A stretch of 64,000 bases of DNA from Tragulus kanchil (Eukaryota > Chordata > Mammalia > Artiodactyla > Tragulidae), in assembly GCA_022376925.1 (NCBI GenBank), contig JAIOJX010000024.1:169043608-169107607 (forward strand), written 5' to 3'. The number at the start of each line of letters is the position of its first letter. The stretch's first letter is position 1. The position numbers and the translations under genes are program-made. Positions 61,916-64,000 of the stretch are shown one piece after another. The notes under the pieces were generated by a model. It was not told the DNA's origin. It ran no database searches and was given only the letters and a program-made list of their open reading frames with translations.

Positions 61916-61951
61916 CACCAGAACCGTCTCACCTGTCTCTGTACCTACAGG

Positions 61952-62145
61952 TAGGCCTCCCTGGGGGCTCAGACGGTAAAGATCCACCTCGAGTGCAGGC
62001 GACCAGGGTCTGGTCGCTGGGTAGGGAAGGCCCTCTGGAGAAGTTGCCCACTCCAGTTTCCTTGCCTGGAGAACCCCATGGACAAAGGCTGGCAGGCTAC
62101 CGTCCATGGGGTTGCAAGGAGCTGTACACCACGGAGCCACTAACA
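61952..62145 (+). mobile_element. Bov-tA-type SINE
   Basis: 'aggcctccctgggggctcagacggtaaagatcc' head and BovA body ('ccttgcctggagaaccccatgg', 'gggttgcaaggagctgtacaccacgg'), ending in an (AC)n run at 62141-62152. Confidence 0.82.
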
Positions 62146-62152
62146 CACACAC

Positions 62153-62515
62153 ACCTACAATAGGCATTCATGTGAGGATACATGTGATTACCAGGCATGC
62201 ATGGTAAGCCTTTCCAAGTGGACAACTGGGGAGAACTAGGTAAAGAAAATAAAATGCACTAAAACTATGAAACAGCATTTATATAGTTGTGTTAAATAAA
62301 TAGATTCAACAAATATTTGAGGATTTACTCTATGCAGTCCCTTTTCCAGGTGTTGAGGTACATCAGTAAACAACTCTGACCAAGATCCCTACCTTCAAGA
62401 AGCTTAGATTCCAGAAGATAATAAATCATATGTATAATGTGCTAATAAATCATAAGCTCCACAACTATGATATGTAAGGAAATAAGATAGATTCAAATAT
62501 TCAGTGAATGAGTAG
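62153..62515. other. Intergenic, old repeat remains
   Basis: The stretch 62325-62450 ('ttttccaggtgttgaggtacatcagtaaac...ctaccttcaagaagcttagattcc') resembles a common old interspersed repeat that I cannot name. Confidence 0.35.
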
Positions 62516-64000
62516 AAAACCTGTGTATTTCCTTTAGTCTAACACTGCTAACATACTCACAAAACTCTGACACCACATGTCAGGGGAGTTTCCACCCTGA
62601 CACCGAGCTGGGTCTCCCACAAATTAGCTCAATTCTGACACTGTCTTCCCAGAGAGAGAGAGTCAGATTCCACAGGTTAAGGGAATCTGAGGCCGCCCAC
62701 ATTTCAGATGCCAATCACAAACAGCCCCAGACTTCCTGCAGCTTCTAACTTGGCTGCGCATTGGGGGTCCCTACAACCTTTGGGTTTGATTACTTCCTAG
62801 ACCAGCTCATAGAACTCATGGAAACACCTACTTATGCTTACAGGTTTATTATGATGTACTAAAGGATGTGATGAAAGATGAAGATAAACAGTCAAATGAA
62901 GAGATACAGAAGGTGGAGCCTGAGAGGATCCTGAGCACAGGAGCTTCTTCACTGTGGATAGACAACGGTAGACAGATTACAGCCAACGGTTTCAGGGTCT
63001 TGATCTCCAATGGAGGAGAATTCACAGTGGGATCAAAAAGACTTGGCTTTGGTCACTCGGAGCCTCGTGAAATAAAAGTTTATTAAGAAAAGAGGATAGA
63101 GAGAGAGGGCTTCCAGCACAGACACTGGAAGGGGGATAGAAGAGAACCCCCTTAGCCAGTTCAGGTAAGACAATTTGTATTGCCAGTCAGTTATTAAAAC
63201 AACAGATCAAAAGAATATCTTAAAGTTGTAGGGGCCATGTAGGCCCACACCCACAACATCAGCATAAGATTACCTAGAGGATAGTCTCCAGGCTTCAGGG
63301 CTAGGTGAGACATTCTAATGTAAAGGCCTTGTTAGGCCCATAACATTAACATAAGAAATTTAGTTTCAGTTTCAGCATTGAAAATCTTTGCCTTTCTTTC
63401 TCCTCCTTCCTCCCCCTCTCCTCCCTGGGGCCCGCTGGCCTCCTTATCGAGTCTGCCTCCTTTCACTGTGTAGTTGGATGAATCACCTTCCCAGTACATA
63501 TTTTCAGCAGCTCCCTAAATCTCATACTGTTATAACCAGACTTCAGGAAACAACTCACACAGAGCGACAAAAGTAAACAGTGGAGGGCATTTATTACACT
63601 GAATGAGTAGAAAACCTGTGTATTTCCTTTAGTCTAACACTGCTAACATACTCACAAAACTCTGACACCACATGTCAGGGGAGTTTCCACCCTGACACCG
63701 AGCTGGGTCTCCCACAAATTAGCTCAATTCTGACACTGTCTTCCCAGAGAGAGAGAGTCAGATTCCACAGGTTAAGGGAATCTGAGGCCGCCCACATTTC
63801 AGATGCCAATCACAAACAGCCCCAGACTTCCTGCAGCTTCTAACTTGGCTGCGCATTGGGGGTCCCTACAACCTTTGGGTTTGATTACTTCCTAGACCAG
63901 CTCATAGAACTCATGGAAACACCTACTTATGCTTACAGGTTTATTATGATGTACTAAAGGATGTGATGAAAGATGAAGATAAACAGTCAAATGAAGAGAT
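62516..64000. repeat. Direct tandem duplication 16 (62516-63600 / 63601 to window end)
   Basis: Offset 1085. The seam joins TTTATTACACT to GAATGAGTAGAAAACC. The visible 400 bases of copy 2 match copy 1 with no difference I can see. Copy 2 runs off the window. Confidence 0.92.
62940..63400. mobile_element. Possible LTR-type repeat
   Basis: 'cggtttcagggtcttgatctccaatggaggagaattcacagtgggatc...' followed by GAAATAAAAGTTTATTAAG (poly(A)-signal-like) and a purine-rich stretch reminds me of bovine endogenous-retrovirus LTRs. No internal coding region is present and I cannot fix the ends, so this is a tentative family-level call. Confidence 0.3.

Overview
This window is mammalian nuclear DNA from a ruminant. 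The repeats show this: CHR-type tRNA-Glu SINEs, Bov-tA and Bov-A SINEs, a BovB (RTE-type) LINE fragment, artiodactyl L1 3' ends and a ruminant mariner MITE lie over older L2, MIR and MER5-type elements. The species cannot be fixed from the sequence. There is one protein-coding gene, MAPK6 (ERK3), on the + strand, with six exons as in human. I found no bacterial operon, CRISPR array, tRNA gene or rRNA gene.

Layout. 1-3290 is upstream intergenic DNA. 3290-5420 is a CpG island with the TATA-less MAPK6 promoter and non-coding exon 1, present twice. 3675-32319 is intron 1, filled with repeats. 32320-33508 is exon 2: the rest of the 5' leader, then codons 1-185 (P-loop, VAIKK lysine, HRD, DFG). 35982-36126 is exon 3 (SEG activation loop, SPR motif). 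38911-39075 is exon 4. 44348-44549 is exon 5 (end of the kinase domain and the MK5-docking FHIEDE motif). 48198-49302 is the intact exon 6, encoding the long C-terminal extension. The 3'UTR runs to about 50575, with a poly(A) signal at 50552. Joined, the exons give a 723-codon protein; human ERK3 has 721. 50600-64000 is downstream intergenic DNA made mostly of old L1 and L2, a BovB fragment and SINEs; I see no convincing gene there.

The dominant oddity is not a repeat family. At 16 places a segment of about 1.0-1.2 kb is repeated directly head-to-tail and almost identically, about 17 kb or 27% of the window. The units ignore gene structure: they cut through the promoter, the end of exon 2, exon 6, the 3'UTR, SINEs, L1 and L2. 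Differences between copies are mostly indels close to the seams, and some seams carry short filler. Three pairs of neighbouring units overlap. I read this as contig ends that overlapped but were joined without being merged, that is, false duplications made during assembly or gap filling. If so, about 47 kb of the 64 kb is real. Any gene model built on this sequence would wrongly show a second promoter, a second exon-2 splice donor, a truncated exon 6 and a second 3' end.

Genuine biology worth a look: a uORF-rich MAPK6 leader; loss of the threonine matching the CDK1 site Thr698 of human ERK3; GC-rich patches of amino-acid change in an otherwise AT-rich, conserved coding sequence; a mariner MITE hairpin resembling the bovine miR-2284/2285 family; and several nested transposon insertions with visible target-site duplications.
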